Positions 34,782-45,667 of a DNA stretch of 64,000 nt are shown piece by piece (the stretch's first letter is position 1; the number at the start of each line of letters is the position of its first letter). Source of the stretch: Meconema thalassinum. Taxonomy: Eukaryota > Arthropoda > Insecta > Orthoptera > Tettigoniidae. Under the pieces are notes generated by a model. It did no database searches and was not told where the DNA came from. It saw nothing but the letters and a program-made list of their open reading frames with translations. The translations under genes and the position numbers were made by a program. The stretch covers positions 290,634,526-290,698,525 of the forward strand of contig OX336388.2 of assembly GCA_946902985.2 (NCBI GenBank). Direction: 5' to 3'.

Positions 34782-35718
34782 ACAAGATGTTCAGTAAAGA
34801 ACATATAGCCTACTTTCTCCTAAATCCATGGGTTTTGTTATAACTCTTTGTCCTTTTCAAGGAGTATAATTGAATGTAGGTTGTAGTAGCTTGTTGAAAT
34901 ACAACGTGCAATACGGTTATTAAACATGAATATGGGGTGCCCTTTGCTAGTGCTACCTCTGTACAAAATTTCATTCAATTCGGTTTCGCCGTGTTTGAAT
35001 TGATATGGTGAATCGATTTGCACACAATCATGGTCACTATCTGCAAACTATTGGGCTGATGACTATGTAGTTCAGTCAAAAGATGCTTCCCACAAAAAAG
35101 TATGTTGTTGCAAAATTTAGTAGAGATCAAATAATTAGGTTGGTCGTAATTTGATTTAAGCCTTTAACATTTGGGTGGCCGCCATTCCATTTCCGTCAAT
35201 ATGGCGGCGATAAATAACATGACCCTGAGGTGCCCTTTGCTAGTGCTACCCCTGTACCAAATTTTGTTCAATTTCGTTTTACCGTGTTTGAATTAATAGG
35301 GGGAATCGATTTGCACACACACAAGGCCGCCATCCGCAAATTATTGGGCTGATTACCTTGTAGTTTTGTTAAAAAAAGATTCTTCATACACAAAGGTGTA
35401 ACGTTGCAATAAGTGGTAGAGATCAGATGATTAGGTTGGTCGTAAATTGATTTAAGCTTTGAAGATTTGGGTGGCCGCCATTACGTTTTCTTCAAGATGG
35501 CGGCGATATAAAACATGACACTGAGGTACCCTTTGCTAGTGCTACCTCTGTACCATATTTCGTTCAATTCGGTTTCACCGTGTTCGGATTGATAGGGGTG
35601 GGGGAGACATTCAGAGTACACACACTCACACACACACACACAGAGATACACACAATTTTTGGCCCTGTGTTGATCTCATAAGTCTACTTTCATTTTTTGC
35701 AAAAATTGAAAGTAGGCT
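34782..35718 (+). mobile_element. HINE/Helentron-like element, family 1, three repeats
   Basis: It has the same ends as 11,316-13,460: hairpin TGTTC-AGTAAA-GAACA, internal AGCCTACTTTC, a (CA)n tract near 35,620, the 3' hairpin and terminal GAAAGTAGGCT. Core block CCTTTGCTAGTGCTAC recurs three times (near 34,940, 35,232 and 35,528) rather than seven, so repeat number varies between copies. Confidence 0.65.
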
Positions 35719-35765
35719 AATAGGGGTAAAAAGGTAAAACAATTCATCTCCAGACGTATTAGAGC

Positions 35766-36293
35766 TGTTGTTGTTGTTTGAGTCTTCAGTCTTTTGACTG
35801 GTTTGATGCAGCTCTCCACGCCTCCCTGTCCTGACCTAATCGTTTCATCTCTACATAGCTACCACACCCTACATCCGAGGTAATCTGTTTAACATATTCT
35901 AACCTTGGTCTACCCCTACAGATCTTGTCCTCGACCCTTCCTTCCATAACTAAGCTTGCTATTCCTGGGTGTCTTAGTATGTGTCCTACCAACCTATCTC
36001 TTCTCTTCATTAGCAGTCGCCAGAAACATCTCTCCTCTCCCACTCGTCTTAATACCTCTTTGTTTGTAACCCTATCTACCCATCTGATCTTCATCATTCT
36101 CCTGTAACACCACATTTCAAATGCTTCAATTCTCCTCTTTTCTGCTACACCAATAGTCCAAGTTTCACTTCCATAGAGCGCCACGCTCCAGACAAAAGCT
36201 TTCAAAAATGACTTCCTAATACCTAAATCTATATTCGATGTCAGCAGATTCCTTTTTTGTAGAAATGCTTTCTTTGCCTGAGCAGCGAAATTT
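35766..36293 (-). pseudogene. RTE-like LINE 3' fragment
   Basis: The minus strand encodes AKKAFLQKRNLL, then KAFVWSVALYGSETWTI, then EAFEMWCYRRMMKIRWVDRV and GQDREAWRAASNQSKD to a stop. This is the C-terminal end of an RTE-type ORF downstream of the RT domain. The 3' tail is GACTGAAGACTCAAAC then (AAC)n. It is the same family as 27,469-27,835 but extends about 40 residues further upstream. It is 5'-truncated; no RT catalytic core. Confidence 0.78.
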
Positions 36294-36297
36294 TTAA

Positions 36298-36440
36298 TGA
36301 AAACCCCTCATGAAAATCCACAGCCTGCTTCCAGTCGACCGACCGTGTCAGGGAATGGAATGAATGAAGCCCCCATCTAGTGGCGAGGATATGAACTGTG
36401 CCGGCTGCCGAAGCCTGTCGCACTGCCCTGGGAAGACCCC
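36298..36440 (-). repeat. SINE-like repeat fragment
   Basis: The minus strand contains CGCCACTAGATGGGGGCTTC and CTGGAAGCAGGCTGTGG. I recognise this block as typical of a dispersed insect SINE-like repeat, but the family is not certain and no B box or target duplication was found. Confidence 0.35.
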
Positions 36441-36654
36441 TCACATAGATGTCTAATAACATCATGTAAAACAATGACTGAAATGCTTTTACTTTAGGGA
36501 CAAATGAAGCATCAAATGAAATTTAGATCTGTCCCTAAACTCTCTGCAAGAACTGTACACTATAAATTCGTGTTCAAACAACTGTCGAAAAAGAAGACGA
36601 GACAAAGAGTATCAATATAGGATGGGCCACGTAATAAAAATAAGTATAAGAGAA

Positions 36655-36736
36655 ACAAGAAGTTCCGTGACGAACTAAAGAGCCTAGTTTTCTTAAAATT
36701 TAAGATTCATGCCAATGATTAATCTATATGGACCTT
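36655..36736 (+). mobile_element. 5' end of a third HINE-like family
   Basis: The sequence ACAAGAAGTTCCGTGACGAACT forms the 5' hairpin AGTTC-CGTGAC-GAACT followed by GAGCCTAGTTTTC, the same architecture as the 5' ends at 31,284 and 11,316. No matching 3' end (GAAAACTAGGCTC) was found nearby, so this is a truncated copy. Confidence 0.4.
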
Positions 36737-36746
36737 TCTAGAATAA

Positions 36747-37059
36747 GTTAACCCCTGACACTATACAGCCCATGACGGGCTAAGGCCGACCAAGCGACCG
36801 CTGCCCAGCCATTTGGCCTGCAGATATTGGGGTGACGCGTAATCAGCGCGTCGGGTCCCCTCCGCCATTAATATTGGTATTCGTGATCGGGGCGCTGTCT
36901 CACTGTCAGACAGCTACTCAATTGTCCTCACGAGGCTGAGTGCAACCAGTTCCAACCCTCACGTCACTTTGAAAATCCCTGACGGAGCCGGGGATCGAAC
37001 CCGGGGCCTCCGGGTGAGAGGCAGGCGCGCTACCCCAAAACCACGGGGCCGGCTACCTA
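36747..37059 (-). repeat. tRNA-derived SINE with 10-bp target duplication
   Basis: On the minus strand the head reads GCCGGCCCCGTGGTTTTGGGG and GGGTTCGATCCCCGGCTCCG (B box), followed by a ~240-bp body. TCTAGAATAA is present at 36737-36746 and 37060-37069, a clean duplication. It belongs to a different SINE family from the GCCTCCGTAGCGTAG type. Confidence 0.78.
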
Positions 37060-37069
37060 TCTAGAATAA

Positions 37070-40000
37070 TGACTAAATATTTAAAGTTGCTAATATACTG
37101 TAGAAATTTCTAATTAGTTCGAAGTATACCTGGCATAATGTAGCGTAATAGAGCACTACATTTGGCAGCCCTAGTGATTGAATATATTCTTAGTTCCATC
37201 TCTTAGGGTAGCCTACTGAATATAAAATTTGATTGAAGTTCAATGGATAGCATGGACGTTACGTGCAGTTAGACATTGGATCTATCAGCGCGCGTAAAAT
37301 CATTTTGGCAACAATGTCATGTATTGAACCCGCTAAGCACAGGTTAATGTGATATTTTTCATTGCAACATATTTTTGATGTGTCATCTTAGAACGCACTC
37401 ACCGACCAGCCATGCTGTCGCCACATGCTAACATTCTTTGGAGTTATAAATGGTTGATCTTTTGACTATGGAGAAAACCATTATAATATAATCTGAGTCT
37501 TTATTAAAACACTTCTACTTTCTACGAAGCTCTGATATTTCCATGTTGTAATTCTGTATCATCGAAACATTCTTCAGAATGTTATTTCTACTTTTGGTAA
37601 GGTATTAACGTCGCAGATACGCGAACCGGAACCAATCAGTCGCTGCACGACTAGTGTTTTTGTAAGCTCTAGCAGCGCAGAACTGAACTCTTCGCACATG
37701 TGTATGGTTGTCCATCCAAATTGGATGTGTATTTGAAGTCCGTCTGAAAGACGGAAGGCAAGGAACGTAATCTTTGTGCATCGCACACTATTTTGCAACG
37801 AACAGTATATTATTCAAGTGAATATTAAAGCCGGAGAAGGCTTGTGCTACGATATTAACGAATTTATTGAAAAGTGATTAAAATTGTGCATCGTGGAACA
37901 CCACATTTTCAACCACGTGTTGTGGGAAATTCAACTTCGTCAAGTGACGATAAAATATGTTAATTACTGTGATTCTATAATCAACCAAGTGAATTAATTT
38001 AACACTCACTGCTTCGAATATTGCTGTAATCGCAAGAGCGATTAATTTCTGTAACGTACAACTTCGATGCCACGTGATTTGTGGACCATTAGAATCTGTG
38101 ATTGTGAAGCAGATAAAGTGCATGGCCAATTTTTCAATCATTGCGCCGTGTAGACTCAGTGAGATTGCTACCATATTAAAGCTAGCTTCAGTGAAACTGT
38201 GCTACGCCCATTTTCTGAAATTTCCAGTGGTTATTTTCTACTCAAACATGTCACACATTTATAACCACGTGTACGACGATTTCCATTACACATCATCTGT
38301 GGAGATGAGCAGATAAATCTCATGATATGAGGGAGAGTTCCGGAGAAACTACAGCGAATGACGGAAGAACCATGACTATAGCACCAGCTAAGCCTAGGAA
38401 CATGACGACCGACACAATGGAGAGGAATCTGGTCATATCACGACGACAACGCCGAGGACGTGTTAGGGCCATGGTAGAGGATAGAGCCCATGTGGAGGCC
38501 CAGATTGGACAACCCTTCTCCGGAGACCAAAGCCTAATTATATCCCTCAAGTCGTTGGAACGACTGCGATGTAGACATCCTTTCTTGTAAGTCCGATTAA
38601 TCTATTTCTTGTGAGGTTCTTTTGTGGTGTAGTTTATTGTAGTTAATAGTAGTTAATTGTAGAAGCAACCGAACTTCTTGACCAGCCATAGGTAGGGTTT
38701 TGTAATGTTAGAACTAATCTTTGTACTTTACTTTCAGTGATTAGTTAGTCACCTTCGTGATTGAATCTTTTCGATCACGGAGCATTCTGACGGACATCGC
38801 TAAGATGTTAGTTCTACCCCTGCTAAGCGTGACTGTAGTCTTTGTTACTACGTTTTGTTCAACCCTAGGAGGGTGATTTTGTGGATAGTTATTTTAGCAT
38901 GACGACTTGACGTCATGACCAAAGTTATTTCATAACACCCCTTTTTAAGTAAATGTTTGTCACGCCAGTGCTTTAGTTAGAACAGTTCGTATCGTTAGGT
39001 AGTCAACTGAAACTACCAGTTTTGTAAAATAATGTCATATTTCATTTTGATGTGCTATGAAGCCATCCTGTTCAAGAATAGAACACATTCAGGGAGTTAT
39101 ATTTGTATGCAATCTAGCATCGAACCCTGTAATTGCTACCGTATCATTGGCAAACTTAGCAATTGTAAGATTTGCGCCTTTATAATGTTTATTTTGTGTC
39201 AGGTGTTTCGACACACAGATATTATTTGGTTATTGTAAGACAAAGCAGTTATGAAGTGACATATCTGCAGATTTCAAAGAAGTACAGAATAAGTGGTATT
39301 TCTGTATTTTAATTTTCTTTGACTTAATGAGCATGCCACGTCTTTATGTATAGTTTTGAGGCGTGATTTTAAGCTTATGCTTATTCTATTTGCGTATTGC
39401 ATTTGGGACCAGATAACAAGGCCAGTTTTCTGATAGACTTTTTACGAGAAAACTGCCTGCCTTCAGTGTTGGTTCATTTCATACCGTCCGAGTAGATGAC
39501 TGTGAGTAGCGAGCCTAACTCAAGTCATGGACAGGTGGTAACAGTTCCCAGCATGCATCGAACGAGAGCAACACTCACTCAGTGAGACATTCTTTTTCAG
39601 ACTCTTTGACAATGCTTATAGCATTATTTACCGTTAGATGTTGTGTTTCATAAGTAGGTCAATGTCCAGGCCACCATTTTGTAGAAATCATATGTTTTGC
39701 TACATTGATCTGATTGGCAAATGCCACATGCTTGCATCGCTATAGAAGCGACTATCTTTCAACTCTGTCTGAGAGTGATTACACTTTTTGTCAAGGTTTA
39801 TTTGTTGAGATTAAGAGGCTATAAGAGGCGCCTGTGTTAAAGGCTATTCATATATGTCCAGACTTTGTTTCTGTGGACTAGGTATCTTAAGGAAAGTGAC
39901 TGAGGTGCATTCCAGGCCTACCCAATGGTAAATTAAGTGAGCCGAGAGCCACTAATAACCTGTGTTATTGTTATGTCCGAGCGTGGAGAGCTCGATGATG

Positions 40001-40120
40001 GTATTTTATAGCAGAGATTGATCTCGCACGAGACTGCTACTGCTGAGCCCAATGTATTCAGGATTGTCAGCCTATTCGCCATAAACCAACGATAATTTAA
40101 ACCGACATTATAATAATCAG
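37070..40120. other. Unassigned sequence, possible decayed retroelement
   Basis: No confident gene, terminal repeat or RNA was found over this ~3 kb. One plus-strand frame (38,327-38,590) is annotated separately. The base composition and many short stops suggest non-coding or eroded element sequence. Confidence 0.4.
38327..38590 (+). CDS. Unrecognised 87-residue ORF
   Basis: The frame encodes a hydrophilic product with an Arg-rich stretch (ISRRQRRGRVRAMVEDRAHV) and then SLIISLKSLERLRC before the stop. The spacing RRQRRGRV ... LKSLE weakly recalls the start of BEL/Pao-type gag proteins, where an RxxLRGxV helix opens the protein, but similarity is too thin to assert. An overlapping antisense frame has similar length, so neither is secure. 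No signal peptide or membrane segment is seen. Confidence 0.2.
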   Translation: MRESSGETTANDGRTMTIAPAKPRNMTTDTMERNLVISRRQRRGRVRAMVEDRAHVEAQIGQPFSGDQSLIISLKSLERLRCRHPFL

Positions 40121-40352
40121 TCGCCTCCGTAGCGTAGCGGTCAGCATGGTTAGCTGCCGCCCCGGAGATCCTGGGTTCGATTCCCGGCTCTGCCACGAAA
40201 TTTGAAAAGTGGTATGAGGACTGGAACGGGGTCTACTCAGCCTCGGGTGGTCCCAATGAGTTGAGGGGGTTCGATTCCCACCTCAGCCATCCTCGAAGTG
40301 GTTTTCCGTGGTTTCCCACGTCGTCTTCGGGCAAATGCCGGGATGGTACTGT
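40121..40352 (+). repeat. tRNA-derived SINE, 3'-truncated
   Basis: The head GCCTCCGTAGCGTAGCGG (A box) and GGTTCGATTCCCGGCTCTGCC (B box) is followed by the CCTCGGGTGGTCC block and a second GGTTCGATTCCCACC motif. It then loses similarity after GCCGGGATGGTAC. Same family as 28,453-28,925 and 42,202-42,660. Confidence 0.72.
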
Positions 40353-40431
40353 ACCGTTTTCTTTTATTTGGCCTGATTTACGGTACATTTTCCTATGCAA
40401 ACCGCTGCCGCAAACGTCAGGTTTTGACCTA

Positions 40432-40826
40432 CTGTCGGGGAAATAAGTATAGATACTCGAGTTTAGAGGTGAATAAAACCTTTACCCGTAGTCTTACATA
40501 AGAACAACCTACACCAAAATTTTCCTTGTTTTATTTGTCGTTTAACGATATAGAGTAGATATTTGCATTGTATCTCGTTAAAATTTTATAGCAGATTGAA
40601 CAATAAAAGTACCGGTTTTTCTTACCAAGTTCACGGAGCGCTCACTTAGAAGGATCATTACGTTAAAAGTATTGAACGGATCGTAACGAAACTCTAATAC
40701 GTCTTAAAGGAACTTATTGTTAACGCGTATATGAAGTTTTAATCTGATCTGACGTTTCTTTAAATAGTTGTTGTGAATTTTGTAAAACAACTTTTTCTCG
40801 GGCCTGGGTTGTCATAGCAGTATGAA
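40432..40826. repeat. Left terminal inverted repeat, outer part
   Basis: It matches the reverse complement of 59,940-60,345 with scattered substitutions and small indels; shared blocks include ATAGATACTCGAGTTTAGAG, TTAACGATATAGAGTA, AAAATTTTATAGCAGATTG and AACTTTTTCTCGGGCCTG. A LINE is inserted at its inner side; the TIR resumes at about 41,550. Confidence 0.75.
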
Positions 40827-41549
40827 ATAGATAGATAGATAGATAGATAGATAATGCCTTTATTGGTGGCGAAGTTAGGGCTCAAGGCCCTCTCTTACAC
40901 TTAACCACTAGAAGAGTAAACATCTACATGACTTATAATTACAAATACAAATAGCACAAATAATATTAATAGCAATAAGAATAGTGATAATATGAATAAT
41001 GGTAGAATCATTGATTTCAAAAATACACAAAGTAAAGTACGGTACCCTTAAATGACGTAACTACAGTAATCCGATCATTCATCTCATTCATTCATTCGTT
41101 CATTCAACATTTATCCAGGAAGTCAGCGGGCTCCACCCAGCAAATACTCGCAGCAAGCCACTTTAAACTTGCGATGAGAGGGATTGTCTCTAATGTTCGC
41201 AGGTAGCAAATTCCATGACCTGGACGCAGAGATTATGAACGAGCGGTTGTAAACAGCAGTACGGTTTATAGGTATGGCAAGAGAGGAGCCAGATCTCGTA
41301 TTGTGGTCATGATAGGACGAGAGGTAAGAAAACGGTAAAACAAGGTAGTTAGGGGTATTAGTGGAAAGTATTTTGTGCAGTAGTGATAACATGTGGAGTT
41401 CACGACGCTGGTGCACTCGAAGCCACGACAGCTCCTTATAATAGGGTGATATATGAACATCATATCGCAGGCCAAAGATATATCTTACACAGTTGTTGAG
41501 GCACCGGTCCAGTTTCTTGTTACTGTCGCAGGTTATTTCAGTCAACACA
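40827..41549 (-). pseudogene. CR1/Jockey-like LINE 3' fragment in the TIR
   Basis: From about 41,548 the minus strand encodes a ~140-residue C-terminal RT-ORF tail: LDRCLNNCVRYIFGLRYD, then HISPYYKELSWLRVHQRRELH, then HDHNTRSGSSL and FIISASRSWNLLPANIRDNP. This motif set typifies the end of CR1/L2/Jockey-type LINE ORFs. The 3' end is a (CTAT)n tail, seen on plus as GATA repeats at 40,829-40,853. It is 5'-truncated and splits the left terminal inverted repeat, replacing about 20 bp present in the right copy. Confidence 0.8.
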
Positions 41550-41636
41550 GTGTCTCATAGCAATGCAAGCCTAAACGAATAACTACATTTTATCTACTTT
41601 TGATAATTACTTTTATATCGATTGATATTTAATCAG
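41550..41636. repeat. Left terminal inverted repeat, inner part
   Basis: CTCATAGCAATGCAAG ... CTACATTTTATCTACTTTTG ... GATTGATATTTAATC matches the inverse of 59,851-59,935, completing the TIR interrupted by the LINE. Confidence 0.7.
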
Positions 41637-42195
41637 GTGGTTATGTGAGAAGAATGTATCGTAGCAAGCGACGGGAACAATGCGCTCGGTCGAGGAAACT
41701 TGTGCGACGTTGCCCTGTGAAACGTAATACGCGCGCATTCCAAGCCGTAAAGTCTGTGAATTTCTGTCGTTGTTTTGTAATTTGTGTTAGGCCGGTATTA
41801 CACTACCAAAGAAATTTGTCAAATAAAAGTTATCCAATATTTTATAAAACTGAACTTGTATCACGGTTATACAAAGCAATCATCACACCATTACCCTACA
41901 TCAAATATGTTATCATAGTTCAGCAAAATGGATGAAGGACAGTTCCTTGTTCACTTAACTATATTATGGTAACTGAAATTATGTGGTGGCAATACCGGTA
42001 TTTAAAAGAAACGGAAAGATAAAGTGAATGTCTATGGGTTAAACCATGGGTCGCTCACGTGACAAGGAAGATATTATTTTATACGACTAAAATCTTGGTG
42101 AAGGAGCTGCAGTACGAGGACTTGAAAATTAACAATAATTAAAATAAATTAAAAACCCTAAGTGAAATTGACGATTTATAATACAAATATTATAA
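41637..42195. other. Transposon interior, unassigned
   Basis: A frame at 41,645-41,935 (plus) opens MRRMYRSKRREQCARSRK but has no recognised domain. I see no transposase similarity here. It is likely eroded interior sequence. Confidence 0.35.
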
Positions 42196-42201
42196 TATAT
42201 A

Positions 42202-42660
42202 TTCGCCTCCGTGGTGTAGTGGTCAGCGTGCTTAGCTGCCACCACGGAGGTCCGTGGTTCGATTCCCGGCTCTGCCACGAAATTTGAAAAGTGGTATGAG
42301 GATTGGAACGGGGTCTACTCAGCCTCGGGTGGTCCAAATGAGTATAGGGGGGTTCGATTCCCACCTCAGCCATCCTCGAAGTGGTTTTCGTGGTTTCCCA
42401 CTTCGTCTCCAGGCAAATGCCGGGATGATACCTAACGTAAGGCCGCCTCATTCCCTCTCCCTTGCCTATCCCTCCCAATCTTTCCATCCCTCATAATGTC
42501 CCTGTTTGCTTTGCAGGTGAGGCCGCCTGGGCGAGGTGCTGGTCACACACCCCAGTTGTATCCCCGATTTCGAAGTTTCAAAATGGAGGCGGTAAATATG
42601 GGATCTATCGCTGAGTCCGAGGGTAGCCAACCCTGGAGGGTAATACGACTAAGAAAATAA
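42202..42660 (+). repeat. tRNA-derived SINE, full-length type
   Basis: The head GCCTCCGTGGTGTAGTGG (A box) and GGTTCGATTCCCGGC (B box) is followed by the complete body seen in the 28,453 copy (CCTCGGGTGGTCC, GGCCGCCTCATTCCC, GGCCGCCTGGGCGAGG) and an AATAAAAAATAAAAAATG tail. It is inserted in the Tc1-type element. The target duplication is not resolved in the AT-rich flanks. Confidence 0.78.
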
Positions 42661-42669
42661 AAAATAAAA

Positions 42670-43525
42670 AATGAAATACACTATCATTCACGTCTATTTA
42701 ACTTAACTATTTAATTCTTCTTTATATCCTGAAATATGCGTCCCTTATATACAGCGCTAATATTCTCTACTAATTTTACCTACAAGTTAGAGAAACGTGT
42801 CTTATTTCATTTCCGCAAGAAGTGAAACATTTCCCAATACCTTTTAGGTAGATTTCATTAGAAAGCTAACTATTGCAATGGGTACCATGTTTCGACTTCC
42901 AGAAAATTTTGACATATCTTCGCGTTTTACATCCCCTAGACCCCATATCACTTTCTTGTGGACACGATAACTACCGCAATTTTGCACCAATCACTTTGAA
43001 ATCTTTACAGAATATGTATTCCTATAAACTCTCGGTCGAGTTCGTTAATGAGCACAATCGGTCGAAGGGGGGTAAAAATGGGGGGCTTTTTACGAAAAAG
43101 TGAAATATTGCTATAACTCTCTTAATATTTGAAATATCGAATCCATTCAAAGTTCATACTATGTGTCGGATAAGGCCCAAAAATTTATGTTTGAAACGTT
43201 TTTTGATAGCACCAACCATTGACCAAAAGGGTGGGAAAAAGTGGGTTTTTCGGGAAACATTAATCATATCTCTCTTAATAGGCATAATATCAAAACCGTA
43301 CAAAATGGACAATATTCCTCTAATAATTACCTAAAACTTTTGTCTGAAAGAATTTTTGATATGACCCACCATTACGCCAAGGGATGAGAAAAATGATTTC
43401 GGTATTATAAGAAAATGCCAAGAGCTATCAGAGGTCGCCATGGCAACACTACTAAATTGATGAGGGATGAGCCATCAGACGTTGCCATGACAACGCACTT
43501 GCACGAGATCACATTCAGTTTTCCA
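42670..43525. other. Unassigned repeat-like sequence
   Basis: About 860 bp with three loosely similar ~200-bp segments, each holding ATATCTCTCTTAATA/ATAACTCTCTTAATA, ...AAAACCGT or ATCGAATCC, and a TTTTTGATA(G/T) block. It looks like interior satellite of a DNA element. No gene is seen. Confidence 0.35.
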
Positions 43526-43529
43526 TAAG

Positions 43530-43745
43530 TGTGAAGCGGCTTCGGTGAAGTAACTGGTAGCATGCTGAACTTCTATGTCCAAGGTCGCGAGTTCAAAGCC
43601 GGCCGAAGTCGTCGGATTTTCTAAGAGCGCTAAAAATCCCTGTATGCTTTCCTTTGTATGGGAAGTTCCAAAGTTCGTTGCGAGTTGCTGGTTGCAGTGG
43701 CATCTAGTGGCCAAGATCACAGCTAGATGTCGTTGACGGTAGTAT
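43530..43745 (+). repeat. tRNA-like SINE, diverged
   Basis: GTGAAGTAACTGGTAGCATGC (A-box-like) and GTCGCGAGTTCAAAGCC (B-box-like) are spaced as in tRNA-derived SINEs, followed by a ~130-bp body. The boxes are imperfect and no target duplication was found. Confidence 0.4.
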
Positions 43746-43871
43746 GTGGTAGCAACATTAGGAACTACTGCTTGAAATTGACCGTCTCCAGTCCTTACCT
43801 GAATTACAGACTAACACAGTCATCAAAATTCACACCGTTTATTAGACAGATTCTACACTCACCCAAAGTAC

Positions 43872-43920
43872 ACGGGGTTACATGACCGCGTTGTCGCAGC
43901 CCCTAAACAGAGGAACCAAC
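43872..43920 (+). repeat. Second copy of the 49-bp hairpin sequence
   Basis: ACGGGGTTACATGACCGCG ... AGCCCCTAAACAGAGGAAC matches the insertion at 17,304-17,352 over the same 49 bp with several substitutions. No flanking duplication is evident here. Confidence 0.45.
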
Positions 43921-44400
43921 TAAAATCTCTGCGGGAGATAAAATTTTGCGTGAAGAAGTAACAGACCGTTAGATAGTTACTCATCAGTGTCGAAACCTTG
44001 CATAAGGACAGTGTGACCACAAGTATAAAAATGGACCCCAAATGACAAGAAGGTTACCGTCCCCATAAGACAATAGAATGTTTAAAATATGCATAAAACG
44101 ACGAAAAAGAAAGTTAATTAAGCTCCAATTATAAAATACTGTCTCGCAATAAATGAGGTCTGATCCTCCTACGAAAACCTGCATATTCTGTCTATTTTCG
44201 CCTATCCCCAAGTTTGCCCGGTGAAATCTACCTCCGCCTTCCGGCGTGCCGAGAGGACTTTTATTTGATGAGGGCTTTGGACCTCCATTGGCAGGTTTAA
44301 AAATGGTGAGTCAGCTAAAAAGCTATTATTATAAGATTAATTGTTTGAAGTACCGGTAATTTGCACTTTGAGATTATAGGATTATAAAACTGCTCCCTTA
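43921..44400. other. Transposon interior, unassigned
   Basis: No supported gene lies between the 49-bp repeat and the transposase stop codon at 44,401. Short minus-strand frames are not conserved-looking. Confidence 0.35.
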
Positions 44401-44541
44401 TTAACCGTCTGAAAAAGCACTGCCCGATGAATCAGATGAACTGTCATTTAAGTTTATAACAAGTGGCTCAACAACGGGGACGTCTTCTGTTAGCCCATCC
44501 TTTTCCCAGTAATGTTTCTGTATTTTTTTGGTGTGTTCGAT
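44401..44541 (-). pseudogene. DDE transposase, C-terminal part, separated by insertion
   Basis: On the minus strand from the target duplication the frame reads EHTKKIQKHYWEKDG, then VVEPLVINLNDSSSDSSG and a stop at 44401-44403. A ...HYWExDG... helix followed by a Ser/Asp-rich tail is how IS630/Tc1-like insect transposases of this type end. It is the downstream part of the gene whose other part is at 59,198-59,515. Removing the palindromic element and one TTCGAT leaves the reading frame continuous. Confidence 0.72.
44536..44541. repeat. 6-bp target site duplication, left
   Basis: TTCGAT immediately precedes AGTAGTATAATTCGC. The identical TTCGAT follows the other end at 59,198-59,203. Six-base duplications are characteristic of Maverick/Polinton integration. 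Confidence 0.9.
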
Positions 44542-45667
44542 AGTAGTATAATTCGCTAGACTTTGAATATTGCATCATCATGACCAGAAATTGCGTAATC
44601 CTGATGACGTCATGGGATGACGTCATGGGTCCTTAGAGCGAGCACGTGGTCCAGGAGCGAGCATGTGCAGTGCACGTGTTAGCGTGGGAAGAGGTTGACC
44701 CTTTGGCTTGTTTGTGCGATGGTGATAAAAAGTTAATGGGTGTTGACGTCATGGAGGATGTTTATTAGGATGCTAACTGTCATCTGACACCCATGCGAGT
44801 GTGAGCACCAAAACAAAAGGTTATTCGCGGGTAGTGGGGTAGTGTATGTTCTCTTGCAAGTCGCGTGTGTGCTTGAATACGTATGGCTATGTTGGGAAAT
44901 GTTTGGTGGCGGGCGAGGACTAGGGTTGAGTGAGGGTTCGTTTAAATGCTATTTTTCCCGCTCTATTTGATGGTGAGGTAATTTTTTAAAATGGGTGGAA
45001 TTTGGAAACGCAATTTGAGGTAAACGTGCTTTTTTGACATTTTGGCGAATTTAATGAGCTTGTAAGGCTAGAACGATGCATATAGGGTGTCGTAGGACTT
45101 GTGGTGAACCACCCCTTGCTATGGACGGGAGTATATCCACCCCAAAATAAATCTACCCTTACCCGGAGGTTAAGTAGTGGTTATTTTTGTATGCATGCGC
45201 ACTTGAGGGCTTTTGTAAGAGAGCGGAATTTTTAAAAGATTCTTTATAGATGAGGCTTTTTAAAAAATTTATTAAAAAAACAAAAAACTAATAGGTCATT
45301 CGATTTTTAGTATCTCGCTAACCAATAATGCGATGTAAACATATGGGGTGTCATAGGACTCGTAGTGAATTCTCCTTTTGTATGAATGAGGTATGTCAAC
45401 CCCCAAAATAAAAACTACCCTTACCTGGGGTGAAACAGCAATTTTTGTATGTATGCACACCGGTGGCTTTTGTCAAAAGGGTCTAACTACACATTTGTTA
45501 ATATTTTCTGAACCCAGGATGGGATTTTCCCATAGGCAGTATCCTAGCACTTGGGGTGACACCTCGTTTTTGAAAGTATCATTCATTTATTTTCTTGTCA
45601 AAAGGGCCTAACTACACTTTTGTTAATATCTCGTGAACCAATCATGCTAGGGACTTGTATGAGGGGT
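44542..45667. repeat. Left terminal region of the palindromic arm
   Basis: Terminal ~1.1 kb with no gene. It contains diverged ~280-bp repeats marked by GGGTGTCGTAGGACTTGTGG, GGGTGTCATAGGACTCGTAG and GGGTCCTAGCACTTGGGG followed by ...CCCCAAAAT. These look like older relatives of the 226-bp unit. Three TGACGTCA octamers lie at 44605-44612, 44618-44625 and 44744-44751, and CACGTG boxes lie nearby. The mirror image is at 58,072-59,197. Confidence 0.6.
44605..44625. promoter_or_regulatory. Paired TGACGTCA (CRE-type) sites, left
   Basis: Two perfect TGACGTCA palindromes, 13 bp apart start to start, lie 64 bp inside the terminus; a third is at 44744. TGACGTCA is the CREB/ATF core. Whether they act in transcription is inference. 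Mirror copies are at 59114-59134. Confidence 0.35.

Noticed and set aside
38320..38590. Confident BEL/Pao gag call
   Set aside because: Only a loose Arg-rich helix pattern; no LTRs or pol found nearby, and the antisense strand is equally open.
40121..42300. Functional tRNA genes
   Set aside because: A and B boxes are present but are followed by long shared SINE bodies, and the acceptor stem and anticodon arm do not form a credible tRNA. Same for 2,391, 28,453 and 36,747.
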